A stretch of 64,000 nt of DNA from contig NZ_CP042437.1 of NCBI RefSeq assembly GCF_007971525.1, positions 3,844,001-3,908,000 of the forward strand, read 5' to 3'. Shown piece after piece: positions 40,935 through 50,127 of this stretch (its first letter is position 1; every line of letters begins with the position of its first letter). Source of the DNA: Mucilaginibacter ginsenosidivorax (GTDB lineage: Bacteria; Bacteroidota; Bacteroidia; Sphingobacteriales; Sphingobacteriaceae). The translations under genes and the position numbers were made by a program. The notes under the pieces were generated by a model, which had not been told where the DNA came from, made no database searches, and worked only from the letters and a program-made list of their open reading frames with translations.

Positions 40935-41135
40935 GTGAAAAATAATAAAGTAAAGCGCACGATATTAATGTTGTTAGTAGCCGTGATCTTGTTTTCGGCC
41001 ACTATGGTTATCCCGGCTTTACAAGGCTCCAATTGGAAGGTTTACATGCAGGGTGCCGCCACCGGTTTAATTATGGCCGCCATAGTGAGTATCATTACTT
41101 TAATTATTGATTATTTGAAGGATAGCAGAAGGTAG
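40935..41135 (+). CDS. small two-helix membrane protein
   Basis: 66 residues with GTG start: a basic N-terminus, a membrane helix (about 10-28), a short polar loop, a second helix (about 40-58) and a basic tail. It is divergent from ileS and only 83 bases from it. I do not recognise a family, though similar 60-70-residue two-helix proteins are common in Sphingobacteriaceae. An ATG at residue 12 would cut into the first helix, so GTG is preferred. No function can be given. Confidence 0.55.
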   Translation: MKNNKVKRTILMLLVAVILFSATMVIPALQGSNWKVYMQGAATGLIMAAIVSIITLIIDYLKDSRR

Positions 41136-41149
41136 ACACGATTTACAGA

Positions 41150-41350
41150 ATTAGACAGGATTGACAGGATTTTTTATTGTCCAGTTTTAGTCTGAACCCG
41201 GATTAAACGGATTTCTCAGATTTTTTGGATTTGATTTGCAAATTGATGAACTTGAATCAGATTGCGCCCGTACAGTCAAAAAGTCCTTTATAATCCCATA
41301 AATCTGCTTAATCCGAGTTCAGGAAAAGAAAAAATCCTGTCAATCCTGCA
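41150..41350. repeat. 200-bp nested inverted repeat
   Basis: CAGGATTGACAGGATTTTTT at 41154-41173 faces its complement at about 41329-41348. Inside, a CTGAACCCGGATTAA region (41193-41207) faces TTAATCCGAGTTCAG (41309-41323). It fills the space between the small membrane protein and the convergent SDR gene and could act as a bidirectional terminator. Confidence 0.65.
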
Positions 41351-41366
41351 AAATCCCTAAATCCTG

Positions 41367-42143
41367 TTAAAAGATAGCCCTGTTAGCCCCGCCATCAACC
41401 TGTATAGTAGTCCCGCTAATGTAAGCTGCCTGTTCCGATGCTAAAAATGTAACCAACGCCGCAAGCTCTTCAGGTTTGCCTATTCTTCCTAACGGGATGG
41501 TTTTTGCTTTGTCTTTTATAGCTTGTTCCGGGTCAACATCTTTAGGGAGTGTGTGCTTAATGCGGTCGGTAAGGATTAAGCCCGGTGCCACATTATTTAC
41601 GGTGATATTGTATGGTCCAAATTCATCGGCCATTAATTTGGCCATGCCTACAACGCCCATACGCATGGTGGTTGATAATACCGAATTACCCAATACCGCC
41701 TTTACCGAACCACTGATGATGTTAATGATTCTGCCGCTCCCCGTTTTTTGCATGTGGGGCAATACCAATTTGCTGAAACGAGCAACGCTAAGCAGGTTAA
41801 GCTCAAATGCTTTTTGCCATTGTTCATTGTCAAAATTTTCAAACTTATCAAAAGGTGGCCCGCCGGCGTTGTTCAGTAAAATATCTATCCTGCCAAATGT
41901 GGCTGCTGCTTTGGCAACAAAGGCATCAATTTCATCAACGCTCGAAACATCAACAGGAATAACCACAACCTCGTTACCGGTTAGCTTCCTGATCTCTTCG
42001 GCAGTTTTATTTAACTCCGCCTCATCGCGCGAGCCTATAATTACTTTAGCACCCTCGGCAGATAAAGCCGTGGCTATTGCTTTGCCCAACCCTTTACTGG
42101 CTGCCAGCACCAGGGCTACTTTGTTGTTGAGTTTAAGATCCAT
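41367..42143 (-). CDS. atypical short-chain dehydrogenase/reductase
   Basis: A 258-residue SDR resembling 3-oxoacyl-ACP reductases but with two departures. The nucleotide motif reads LAASKGLG (13-20) instead of TGxxxGxG. The catalytic YxxxK is missing: aligning the following helix (GVVGMAK) puts Ser at the Tyr position (about 157) and Arg at the Lys position (161). NNAG (91-94), GSGRIINI and NVAPG are normal. This matches the BKR-like SDR subgroup described as lacking a full tetrad. Function uncertain. It follows the MMPL gene on the same strand across a hairpin repeat. Confidence 0.82.
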   Translation of the reverse strand: MDLKLNNKVALVLAASKGLGKAIATALSAEGAKVIIGSRDEAELNKTAEEIRKLTGNEVVVIPVDVSSVDEIDAFVAKAAATFGRIDILLNNAGGPPFDKFENFDNEQWQKAFELNLLSVARFSKLVLPHMQKTGSGRIINIISGSVKAVLGNSVLSTTMRMGVVGMAKLMADEFGPYNITVNNVAPGLILTDRIKHTLPKDVDPEQAIKDKAKTIPLGRIGKPEELAALVTFLASEQAAYISGTTIQVDGGANRAIF

Positions 42144-42146
42144 AAA

Positions 42147-42266
42147 GCCTCACCTAAATCCTCTCCAAAGGAGAGGACTTTTGAATAAAATGTTTACTAA
42201 TTATTTTAAGTGCTAAAAAAGACCTTTTCCAGAACCCTCTCCTTTGGAGAGGGCAGGGTGAGGCTT
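42147..42266. repeat. G/C-rich hairpin repeat between the MMPL and SDR genes
   Basis: AAGCCTCACCTAAATCC and CCTCTCCAAAGGAGAGG on one side face CCCTCTCCTTTGGAGAGGG and GGGTGAGGCTT on the other, around an AT-rich centre. It fills the whole gap and its outer edge overlaps the MMPL stop codon (42265-42267). Confidence 0.7.
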
Positions 42267-44601
42267 ATTCCTCTATATCCGGCCCCCTTAATTTATTCCT
42301 GTCTATCCCTTTTTCCAAAGTCAATAAAAATGCCGGCAACAGGGTAAGGTTACTGATCATCGCCACCAGCAATGTAATAGATAGCAAGATGCCCAGGGCC
42401 TGTGTACCACCAAATTTTGATACCACAAACACACCAAAGCCCAAAAATAGTACAGTGGCAATAAATATCATACTCACCCCGGTTTCGCGGATGGTATCGG
42501 ATACAATTACCGATATACTTTTGCTGGTGTTGCGCAGTTCGTGGCGGTAACGGGTAATGAAATAAATGGTCTGGTCGGACGAAATACCCATGGCTATGCT
42601 GAAGATGAGGATAGTTGAGGGCTTAAGCGGGATGCCAAAAAAGCCCATGATGCCGGCTGTAATAATAAGGGGTATCAGGTTAGGTACCAGGGATACAGCT
42701 ATCATTTTAACACCGCGAAACAATATCCACATCACAATGGCAATCAGGAAAATAGCCCAGGCCAAACTTTCATACAGGTTAATAAGCAGGTAATTGGTGC
42801 CTTTAATAAATATAATGCTGCTGCCGGTAAGCTCTACATGAAACTTTTTAGGGTTAAAAATAGAGTCGATGCGCGGTTGCAATTCGGCCAGCACCACGTT
42901 CATTTTTTTTGACCCGGCGTCAATCATTTCAAAGGTTACACGGGTTACCTGTTTGGTGCTATCTACATAACTGTTTAAAGCGCTGGTACCTTTACCTGCC
43001 GAGTTGCCTGCATAGTTCAGGATAAAGTTTTGCTCCAATCCATCAGGCAGCCGGTAATATTCGGGCGCGCCGCCGTAAAAAGCCTGGGTGCTGAATTTTA
43101 AAACCTGTATAAGCGATATGGAGCGACTAAACTGCGGGTACGATGAAATTAGTTTTTCCAGCTTCTCTACCTTGCGGATCACGCCCAGGTTTACCACGCC
43201 GTTTTTACGTTTGGTATCAATGCTTACCTCTAAGGGTAATACGCCGTTAAAGTTGGCCTCAAAAAATTTAAGGTCTTCAAGCGTGTTGTTATGCTGGGGC
43301 AGGTCATCAACCACAAACCCGTTAATATTTATTTGATAAATGCCCACGCACGATATGGCAATTAATGCCAACGTGCCTATGTAAATAGTTTTGCGCCGGG
43401 TATGCACCAGTTTATCAAGGCCGCTTAGTAAGCTCGCCATCAGCTTGCTATCCTTAATGCCGGCCTTTTGTGGTTTGGGCGATGGCAGATAACTGAAAAT
43501 AATGGGCACTAAAATTAAGCTTAATGCAAAAGTAGCTATAATGCTGATGGAGGCCACCAGGCCAAACTGCGTGAGCAGCTCGCTGTTGGTAAAGCATAAT
43601 ACGCCGAAACCTATGGCGGTTGTAATATTGGCAATAAAGGTGGTAATACCGGCTTTTTCAATAGCGAGATGCAACGCTTTCATTTTATCGCCGCAGAGCT
43701 CATATTCGTGGTAGTATTTGTTAAGGATGAAGATGGTATTAGGAATGCCTATAACCACAATAAGCGGCGGAATGATGCCGGTGAGGATAGTCATTTCGTA
43801 ATGCATCAGCACCAATGTACCCAGGCTCCAGACTACTCCAAGCACAACAATGATAATGGGAAACACCACCGGGAAAAACGAGCGGAAAAATGCCAGCAGT
43901 ATGATAGCCGTAATTAATACCGATAAGCTCAGGAACATCGAAAATTCATGAGCCACCAAATCGCCAACCACGGTACGGATAAGCGGCAGGCCCGAATAGT
44001 GCACTTTAATGCCATGCTTTTGCTCAAATGCTGCACCCAGCTTTTTTATTTTGTTGATAATGGGTACACGATATGGCGTGTTGATGATCTTATCGTCAAA
44101 AGTGATAGCCATCAGGGTTGATTTGCCATCGTTACTCAATACCACGCCTTTATAAAAAGGCAAGCTGGCCAGTTTCTGTTTTATACTATCAACGGCCTGT
44201 GCTGTTGGCAATATGCCGGTAACCAATGGTTTTATAATAAAACGATGTTTGGCGGTGTCCTTTTGCAGGTTATAAACGTTGGCTACCGAAATAACCGCTT
44301 TAACACCTTTTGCCTGCCTCAAATCGTTACCTATGTTGTACCAGTCGTTAAATATGTCTTTGTCAAAAATTTTATCCGATTTGATGCCGATAACCATGGA
44401 CGAGGCATCCTGGCCAAACATTTTTTTAAACTGGTTATACCTGATGTAGGCCGAATCGGTAACGGGCAATACCTTGCCGCCGTTAAAGGTTATTTTTACT
44501 TTGGATGCTTCATAGCTCATAAAAATACTTAACGCCACAACGCTTATCAACACAAAAAGCCTGTTTTTAAGAATAAATGATGCCGTTTTTTTCCAGAACA
44601 T
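42265..44601 (-). CDS. MMPL/RND-family membrane transporter
   Basis: 778 residues in the internally duplicated MMPL layout: a helix near residues 13-30, a first periplasmic loop (about 35-215), five helices (about 220-370), a helix at about 405, a second loop, and a second helix block (about 620-765). The conserved GxxxD-type element appears as GISSDQTIYFITRYR near 690; the first block has IPNTIFILNKYYHEY at the corresponding place. Such proteins move lipids, hopanoids or hydrophobic compounds using the proton gradient. No outer-membrane or adaptor partner is adjacent, which favours the stand-alone (hopanoid/lipid exporter-like) type. Substrate unknown. Confidence 0.85.
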   Translation of the reverse strand: MFWKKTASFILKNRLFVLISVVALSIFMSYEASKVKITFNGGKVLPVTDSAYIRYNQFKKMFGQDASSMVIGIKSDKIFDKDIFNDWYNIGNDLRQAKGVKAVISVANVYNLQKDTAKHRFIIKPLVTGILPTAQAVDSIKQKLASLPFYKGVVLSNDGKSTLMAITFDDKIINTPYRVPIINKIKKLGAAFEQKHGIKVHYSGLPLIRTVVGDLVAHEFSMFLSLSVLITAIILLAFFRSFFPVVFPIIIVVLGVVWSLGTLVLMHYEMTILTGIIPPLIVVIGIPNTIFILNKYYHEYELCGDKMKALHLAIEKAGITTFIANITTAIGFGVLCFTNSELLTQFGLVASISIIATFALSLILVPIIFSYLPSPKPQKAGIKDSKLMASLLSGLDKLVHTRRKTIYIGTLALIAISCVGIYQININGFVVDDLPQHNNTLEDLKFFEANFNGVLPLEVSIDTKRKNGVVNLGVIRKVEKLEKLISSYPQFSRSISLIQVLKFSTQAFYGGAPEYYRLPDGLEQNFILNYAGNSAGKGTSALNSYVDSTKQVTRVTFEMIDAGSKKMNVVLAELQPRIDSIFNPKKFHVELTGSSIIFIKGTNYLLINLYESLAWAIFLIAIVMWILFRGVKMIAVSLVPNLIPLIITAGIMGFFGIPLKPSTILIFSIAMGISSDQTIYFITRYRHELRNTSKSISVIVSDTIRETGVSMIFIATVLFLGFGVFVVSKFGGTQALGILLSITLLVAMISNLTLLPAFLLTLEKGIDRNKLRGPDIEE

Positions 44602-44807
44602 GAACAGTAAATTATAGCCGCCGCTAAACTACGAATTTAGATTTAACCACCCATTGAAGATATCGACTTTATGACAATAGCAGCTTGCTCCAAATTAAAT
44701 AGTGACAAATACGGATGTCTTGCGTGAAAGCTTGCTAATGAGGGGTACTATAAGTTGCAGGCTACAACAATTTGTTAACGTTATTTTAATGGTTAGGCGC
44801 ATATAAA

Positions 44808-45149
44808 ATGGGCTATCGCAAAATACCGGGTTATTTATCCGTACCTTTAAAGAAATTCCTTAAGCTCATGATCCTTTTTTCGAAGCGAAACCTGCATTAT
44901 ACCGATTACAAATGGACGAATTATACCCAAAATGATCCGCGCGTAAACGGCAAGCCAGATGCAACCCCGTTTGCAAAGGATGAAGGCAACGAAGTTGTTT
45001 ACCTGATAAACAAACTGATGATATTGTGGGATTACCGTTTTGCCAATACCGGCAACAAAATGGAAAAGCTCATTCACGATGAACTGCCCGCCGAAGTATC
45101 TACCCAGGAAGATGTACAGGTTTGGCTTAAGTCGAATTTGAAGTTTTAG
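44808..45149 (+). CDS. conserved-looking small protein, function unknown
   Basis: 113 residues, basic in the N-terminal third and acidic in the last third; no membrane helix or known motif. W- and Y-rich segment HYTDYKWTNYTQNDPR (about 30-45) and the C-terminal VQVWLKSNLKF suggest a folded domain. The ATG at 44868 is an alternative start. It stands alone between the divergent MMPL gene and a convergent serine hydrolase, followed by a G/C-rich hairpin repeat. I do not recognise it. Confidence 0.55.
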   Translation: MGYRKIPGYLSVPLKKFLKLMILFSKRNLHYTDYKWTNYTQNDPRVNGKPDATPFAKDEGNEVVYLINKLMILWDYRFANTGNKMEKLIHDELPAEVSTQEDVQVWLKSNLKF

Positions 45150-45154
45150 GGTTG

Positions 45155-45250
45155 GTGAAGCCCCCTCTAAATCTCCCCCGGCAGGGGAGACTTTTACTTT
45201 GCTATTTTTTTAAGTCCTCCCTACCGGGGAGGATTTAGGAGGGGCTTCAC
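45155..45250. repeat. G/C-rich hairpin repeat at the end of the first serine hydrolase
   Basis: GTGAAGCCCCCTCTAAATC (45155-45173) faces GATTTAGGAGGGGCTTCAC (45232-45250), 17 of 19 paired, with inner CCCCCGGCAGGGG and CCTCCCTACCGGGGAGG hairpins. Its right edge supplies the TGA stop of the minus-strand gene. Confidence 0.75.
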
Positions 45251-46776
45251 TCCTTCTTAAAATCATAAGGATTATACTCCACAAAATCGGCTACTTTAAC
45301 CCTTACGCCTGTTACCCTGCCGTTTTGTACGGTGAAGGGGAATACGGCCTTGCCTAAAGTAGGATCTGAAAAGGTTACGTAATAACGGTTGCCACCTAAA
45401 GGTTGCAGTTTGGCAAACATTTTAGGGTGGTGTTCAAATCTTATCTCCAGGTCGTTGTTCTCGCCCTGGGTTATATTCATACTGCCATAAAGGCTATTGG
45501 TGTATTTGCCGGTATAGTTTTGCGCCGGTAAGGCCGGGCGCAAGTTTAGCAGTACCGAATCGCGCAGTTTTTTATCTGTGGCCTGGTCGGCAGTGGCGCG
45601 GGCTTTAAAGCTGGTTAAATATGTGTCACTGTAATTACGATATCCCTGGCCAAAATAGGCATCTAATATCTCCCAGCGTAAGGCTTCAAAAAACTGGTTC
45701 TGATCGGTATTGGTTAAAATGATGATACCCAGGTGATCTTGCGGAGATAATGTTACCGAAGATAAATAGCCGTTTACACCGCCATCGTGCATCACCAGCC
45801 GGTGGCCCGAGTAGTCCTGTATAAACCATCCCAGCCCGTATAGCTCAAAATTATTCTCGCCATTCAGGTGATGGATGCTGCCCACAATATCCTGGGGTTG
45901 CCGGGTGGCCTGTATCGCCGCCGCCGGAATTACCTGCCTGTTGCCAACTTTGCCGTCATTAAGCAAGGCCATCACCCACTTGCTCATGTCATTTACCGAC
46001 GAGCTGATAGCCCCGGCTGGTGCAAGCCCATCAATCTGGCAATAAGGTATGGCGGTTAGCCGGCCATCATTTAGGGTATGTGGTACGGTACGGTTTATCG
46101 ATTTGGGCATTTCGGCCGTGAGGGCCAATGTATTGCTCATGCCCAGCGGGGCAAAAATATTTTCTTTCACATACACTTCCCAGGGCTTGCCGGTTACCTT
46201 CGGGATAATTTGGCCTGCCGTTAAAAATGCCGAATTGGTATAACCCCATTTGGTGCGGAAAGGATAAGGTGCTTTAATTTGCCCCAGCTTTTGAATAATT
46301 TCTTCGCGGCTAAGGTTGGTATTGTAAAATGTAAAATCGCCCTGGAAGGTTTGCAGGCCCAGGCGGTGGCACAATAAATCGCGCACTATGGCTTGCTCGC
46401 CGGCAAGTTTATTATCAAGCTTAAACTCCGGCATGTATTTGGTTACCTTATCATCCAACGAAAGCTTGCCGCTGCTTTGCAGCATAGCCAGCGCGGTTGC
46501 AGTAAAGGCCTTGGTGTTGCTGCCTATCATAAACAAGGTGTTTACATCCACAAGATTTGGCAGGCCAAGTTCCTTAATGCCGTAACCTTTCATCAGCACA
46601 ATTTTATTGTCCTTAACAATGCATACCGCCACCCCCGGGATACGCCAGTTGGTAAGGGCGCGGCTTACATACAGGTCAAGGCTATCCCTTATAAACTTGC
46701 TCCGGTCGGCATGCTGTGCCTGGGTAACAGCGATAAATGAAATTGAAAACGTAATAAGCAGAAGTATTTTTTTCAT
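45247..46776 (-). CDS. exported serine hydrolase, class C beta-lactamase fold
   Basis: 509 residues: signal peptide (1-20, ending VTQA), a beta-lactamase-fold domain (about 30-375) and a C-terminal DUF3471-like beta domain (about 400-509). The SxxK motif is S86-N-T-K89, the YxN motif is YTNS near residue 185, and HDGGVNG (about 331-337) replaces KTG, as in esterases and D-aminopeptidases of this family. It probably acts on a peptide or ester in the periplasm; antibiotic hydrolysis is not implied. A paralogue of the same layout is at 50275-51768. It is divergent from a DPP4-like peptidase. Confidence 0.87.
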   Translation of the reverse strand: MKKILLLITFSISFIAVTQAQHADRSKFIRDSLDLYVSRALTNWRIPGVAVCIVKDNKIVLMKGYGIKELGLPNLVDVNTLFMIGSNTKAFTATALAMLQSSGKLSLDDKVTKYMPEFKLDNKLAGEQAIVRDLLCHRLGLQTFQGDFTFYNTNLSREEIIQKLGQIKAPYPFRTKWGYTNSAFLTAGQIIPKVTGKPWEVYVKENIFAPLGMSNTLALTAEMPKSINRTVPHTLNDGRLTAIPYCQIDGLAPAGAISSSVNDMSKWVMALLNDGKVGNRQVIPAAAIQATRQPQDIVGSIHHLNGENNFELYGLGWFIQDYSGHRLVMHDGGVNGYLSSVTLSPQDHLGIIILTNTDQNQFFEALRWEILDAYFGQGYRNYSDTYLTSFKARATADQATDKKLRDSVLLNLRPALPAQNYTGKYTNSLYGSMNITQGENNDLEIRFEHHPKMFAKLQPLGGNRYYVTFSDPTLGKAVFPFTVQNGRVTGVRVKVADFVEYNPYDFKKE

Positions 46777-46880
46777 TACACTGGTTTTATACTTGGCGAA
46801 TGTGCTAATTTAACGCAAAATTTACGGCGGCATTACTTATTTTTTAAATAATGCCGCATTCATTATTCAAAGCATTTTAT

Positions 46881-49064
46881 ATGAAATTTTACCGTTCAGG
46901 CTGGTCGTTCCTGTTAATCGTTCTGTTTATTTTAAACAATAACCTGGCTAAAGCGCAACGCGCACCTACACACTGGGCCAATGATGGCTATCAATATTAC
47001 AAAACAACAGGCGGCGAAATTACCGTTTATGATACCCGCGATGGCAGCAAAAAAACAGTTTGGATAAGCACGGCCATGCTTACGCCTAAAGGCAAAACAC
47101 CCATAGGTGTAAAAAGGTTTACTATATCCGACGACGGCAAAAAAGTACTTATCAACACCAATACCAAAAAGGTATGGCGTTATGATACCCGTGGTGATTA
47201 TTGGGTGTTTGATACCGGCACCCAAAAGCTGTGGCAATTAGGCAAAAACCTGCCCGAATCGTCATTGATGTTTGCTAAACTATCGCCCGATGCAACTAAA
47301 GCTGCTTACGTAAGCGGCCATAATATTTATGTAGAGGACCTTACCAGCGGTGATGTTAAACAGCTAACCACCGATGGCAGTACCCACGTTATTAACGGTA
47401 CGTTCGACTGGGCATACGAAGAGGAATTTGGCTGCCGCGACGGTTTCCGCTGGTCGCCTGATAGCCGCAATATAGCTTATTGGAAGATAGATGCTACCAA
47501 AATTAAGAGCTATTATATGCTGAACACAACCGACTCGATATATCCGTTTGTAGTACCGGTTGAGTATCCTGTTGCAGGCGAAGACCCAAGTTCGGCAAAA
47601 ATTGGCGTAGTTGATATCAGCACTGCTGCTACCAGGTGGATGGACATTCCCGGCGATAATGTGCAGCACTACATCCCCCGTATGGAATGGACATTAAGCC
47701 CCAACGAAATTATTGTTGAGCAACTGAACCGCGCCCAAACAGAAAGCAGCGTATTTATCGGCAATATATCAAATGGCACAACCCGCCTTATCCGCGAAGA
47801 AAAAAGCAACTCATGGATTGACGGCAAAGAGCGCTGGAACAACGGCGATCCGATGGGCTGGGAGTGGATAAACAAAGGCAAAGATTTTTTATGGGTGAGC
47901 GAAAAAGATGGCTGGAAACACATTTACCGCGTAAGCCGCGAAGGAAAAGAAACCCTGCTTACCAAAGGCGATTATGATGTTATTACCGTAAGCCTGATTG
48001 ACGAAGCCGGCGGTTATATTTATTTTATGGCTTCGCCGGATAACGCTACCCAGAAATATTTATACCGTATTAAACTGGCAGGTGGCAAAGCAGAGCGTGT
48101 TTCGCCTGCCGATGAGCCGGGTACCCATGGTTACGATATTTCGCCTAACGGAAAAGTGGCGCTGCACAATTTCAGCAATAGCTATACCCCGCCAGCAAGC
48201 GAAGTGGTAAGCCTGCCCGGTCATCAGCATATTGGCGGTAAAGTAATTGCCGTTGATAAGAATGCTAAAAACAAACCCGAGTTTTTTAAAGTAAAAACCG
48301 TTGATGGCATTGAAATGGACGGCTGGATGATGAAGCCGACCAACTTTGACCCGAATAAAAAATATCCTGTTGTATTTACCGTTTATGGCGAACCTGCGGG
48401 CCAAACCGTTACCGATACCTGGGGTACCGGCCGTAATGGCCTGTATGTAGGCAGCATGGCCGATGATGGGTACATTTACATGTCTGTTGAAGGCCGTGGC
48501 GCACCGGCCCCCAAAGGCACAGCATGGCGCAAGGCTATCTATAAAAATATTGGCATCATCAACATTCGCGACCAGGCCATGGCTGCCAAAGAGATCCTGA
48601 AATGGCCTTTTGTCGATTCGACGCGCATAGCAGTACACGGTTGGAGCGGTGGCGGTTCATCAACCCTTAACCTGATGTTTCAATATCCCGAAATTTACAA
48701 AACAGGGATAGCTGTAGCAGCCGTAGGCGACCAGTTAACCTATGATAACATTTACCAGGAACGCTACATGGGCGTACCGGTTAATGACGAAGGCAAAGCG
48801 GCATTTATCAAAGGATCGCCAATTACCTACGCCAAAAACCTGCGCGGCAACCTGCTGTACATACACGGTACCGGCGACGATAACGTGCACTACAAAAACG
48901 CAGAAGAACTGATTAACGAGCTGGTTAAATACAACCGACAGTTTGAACTGATGGCTTACCCTAACCGTACCCACGGCATTTTTGAAGGCCCGGGCACCAG
49001 CCTGCACCTGCACACCATGTTCACCAAATATTTGAAAGAACATTGCCCGCCGGGTGGGAGATAG
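46881..49064 (+). CDS. S9-family peptidase (dipeptidyl peptidase IV-like)
   Basis: 727 residues from the ATG at 46881, chosen because it starts a good signal peptide ending AKAQ; an upstream ATG at 46851 would add ten residues. An eight-blade beta-propeller (about 60-440) contains DWAYEEEFGCRDGFRWSPD, with the Glu-Glu that binds the substrate amino terminus in DPP4. The alpha/beta-hydrolase domain follows: nucleophile S589 in GWSGGGSS, Asp in HGTGDDNVHY and His in NRTHGI. It would remove dipeptides from exported proteins or peptides. Monocistronic with a strong terminator 20 bases after the stop. Confidence 0.93.
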   Translation: MKFYRSGWSFLLIVLFILNNNLAKAQRAPTHWANDGYQYYKTTGGEITVYDTRDGSKKTVWISTAMLTPKGKTPIGVKRFTISDDGKKVLINTNTKKVWRYDTRGDYWVFDTGTQKLWQLGKNLPESSLMFAKLSPDATKAAYVSGHNIYVEDLTSGDVKQLTTDGSTHVINGTFDWAYEEEFGCRDGFRWSPDSRNIAYWKIDATKIKSYYMLNTTDSIYPFVVPVEYPVAGEDPSSAKIGVVDISTAATRWMDIPGDNVQHYIPRMEWTLSPNEIIVEQLNRAQTESSVFIGNISNGTTRLIREEKSNSWIDGKERWNNGDPMGWEWINKGKDFLWVSEKDGWKHIYRVSREGKETLLTKGDYDVITVSLIDEAGGYIYFMASPDNATQKYLYRIKLAGGKAERVSPADEPGTHGYDISPNGKVALHNFSNSYTPPASEVVSLPGHQHIGGKVIAVDKNAKNKPEFFKVKTVDGIEMDGWMMKPTNFDPNKKYPVVFTVYGEPAGQTVTDTWGTGRNGLYVGSMADDGYIYMSVEGRGAPAPKGTAWRKAIYKNIGIINIRDQAMAAKEILKWPFVDSTRIAVHGWSGGGSSTLNLMFQYPEIYKTGIAVAAVGDQLTYDNIYQERYMGVPVNDEGKAAFIKGSPITYAKNLRGNLLYIHGTGDDNVHYKNAEELINELVKYNRQFELMAYPNRTHGIFEGPGTSLHLHTMFTKYLKEHCPPGGR

Positions 49065-49084
49065 GATGGTGGTTTGATAGTGGA

Positions 49085-49115
49085 AACGCCCCTCGTTTTT
49101 ACGAGGGGCGTTTTT
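49085..49115 (+). terminator. terminator of the S9 peptidase gene
   Basis: AACGCCCCTCGT/ACGAGGGGCGTT, a perfect 12-bp stem with a 4-base loop, followed by a T run. Confidence 0.9.
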
Positions 49116-49627
49116 GTTAATTCGGTATGTCGTCCTAAAAAAAGTTTACAGGTTTTTAATAATCCTGCTGTGTATTTACAAGCTTGTGGTGTTTTGCCCC
49201 GCTGGGGCAAAATGGATGTGTGGCGTGTATTTCTACAAAGCTTTTGTCCGTCTGGGACAGCTTTTGCGTCTGAAATCTATCTTAGCAGAAATCCATTTGA
49301 GAAAACAACAAAAAATAATTGCGTAATAACAAACCGCGAACAACTGAAGGCCTGTCCCAGAGGGACAAAAGCTTTGTAGCACCCACCCATCCCATTTTTT
49401 TTTGCCCCAGAGGGTAAAACTTAGTTAAGCGATTATTCAGGAAGTTTGAAAATATTGTTCATCATACTCAATATCAAAATAACGGCTATCCATTAAGAAA
49501 ACGACAAAAACAATTGTGCCATTACAAACCAATAACAACCGAAGCCCTGTCCCAGAGGGACAAAAGCTTTGTAGCACCCACGTATCCTGTTTTTTTGCCC
49601 CAGAGGGGCAAAACTTAGCTAAGCGAT
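49116..49627. other. REP-palindrome region downstream of the RAYT transposase, with a tandem duplication
   Basis: No intact gene. Palindromes: TTTTGCCCC..GGGGCAAAA (49192-49212), a TTTGTCC..GGGACAG type (49233-49261), CTGTCCCAGAGGGACA types (49352-49379 and 49545-49573), and GCCCCAGAGGG(G)C types (49400-49419 and 49590-49613). About 200 bases are present twice (roughly 49302-49497 and 49498-49708). The first copy contains a decayed piece of the transposase 3' end (49437-49480). Confidence 0.65.
49437..49497 (-). pseudogene. decayed 3' fragment of a RAYT transposase
   Basis: The sequence from TCAGGAAGTTTGAAAATATTG onwards matches, with point changes and small deletions, the last codons of the intact transposase (49628 onwards), including the stop region. 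It is the copy carried by the first unit of the tandem duplication. Only about 20 codons are recognisable. Confidence 0.55.
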
Positions 49628-50095
49628 TTATTCAGGAAGCTTGAAAATATATTGTTCATCATAAGGAATATCAAAACGTTTTAATAATTGCCGATATTCC
49701 GTTAAAAACGTTTTCTCATTATGGTGCTTCTTTTGATTTAATATGTATTTGACCACCCTATCAACCTCCGATTTGCTATGACTAAAAGCACCATACCCAT
49801 CCTGCCATTGAAATTTTCCGGCAGTTAAATTCTCTTTGTTTACCCATTCAGACGAGTCACTTTTTAACACCCGCATCAGATCGGCTATTGCTTGTTTAGG
49901 ATTTAAACCAATAAGCAAATGGACATGATCGGGCATGTTGTTAATGGCGATCATTTTATGGCCGTTATTTTGAACAATTGCGGTCATATATAAACGTAGC
50001 CGCTCGTCCCACTTTTCGGAAATTAATGATGCACGAAATTTCACTGCAAATACAAAATGGATATATAACTGTGTGTAGGTATTGTTTGTAGCCAT
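49628..50095 (-). CDS. REP-associated tyrosine transposase (RAYT, IS200/IS605 TnpA-like)
   Basis: A 155-residue single-domain HUH nuclease of the Y1 transposase superfamily. The HUH motif is H57-V-H59 in MPDHVHLLIG and the catalytic Tyr is Y117 in VVKYILNQ. It belongs to the RAYT group, which is normally a single domesticated copy bordered by REP palindromes, and such palindromes lie on both sides here (49192-49613 and 50128-50192). There is no tnpB. RAYTs cleave and process REP DNA; their cellular benefit is unsettled. Confidence 0.9.
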   Translation of the reverse strand: MATNNTYTQLYIHFVFAVKFRASLISEKWDERLRLYMTAIVQNNGHKMIAINNMPDHVHLLIGLNPKQAIADLMRVLKSDSSEWVNKENLTAGKFQWQDGYGAFSHSKSEVDRVVKYILNQKKHHNEKTFLTEYRQLLKRFDIPYDEQYIFKLPE

Positions 50096-50127
50096 AGCTT
50101 GTCTGGTAAGGGCATGTTCAAGAAGTT

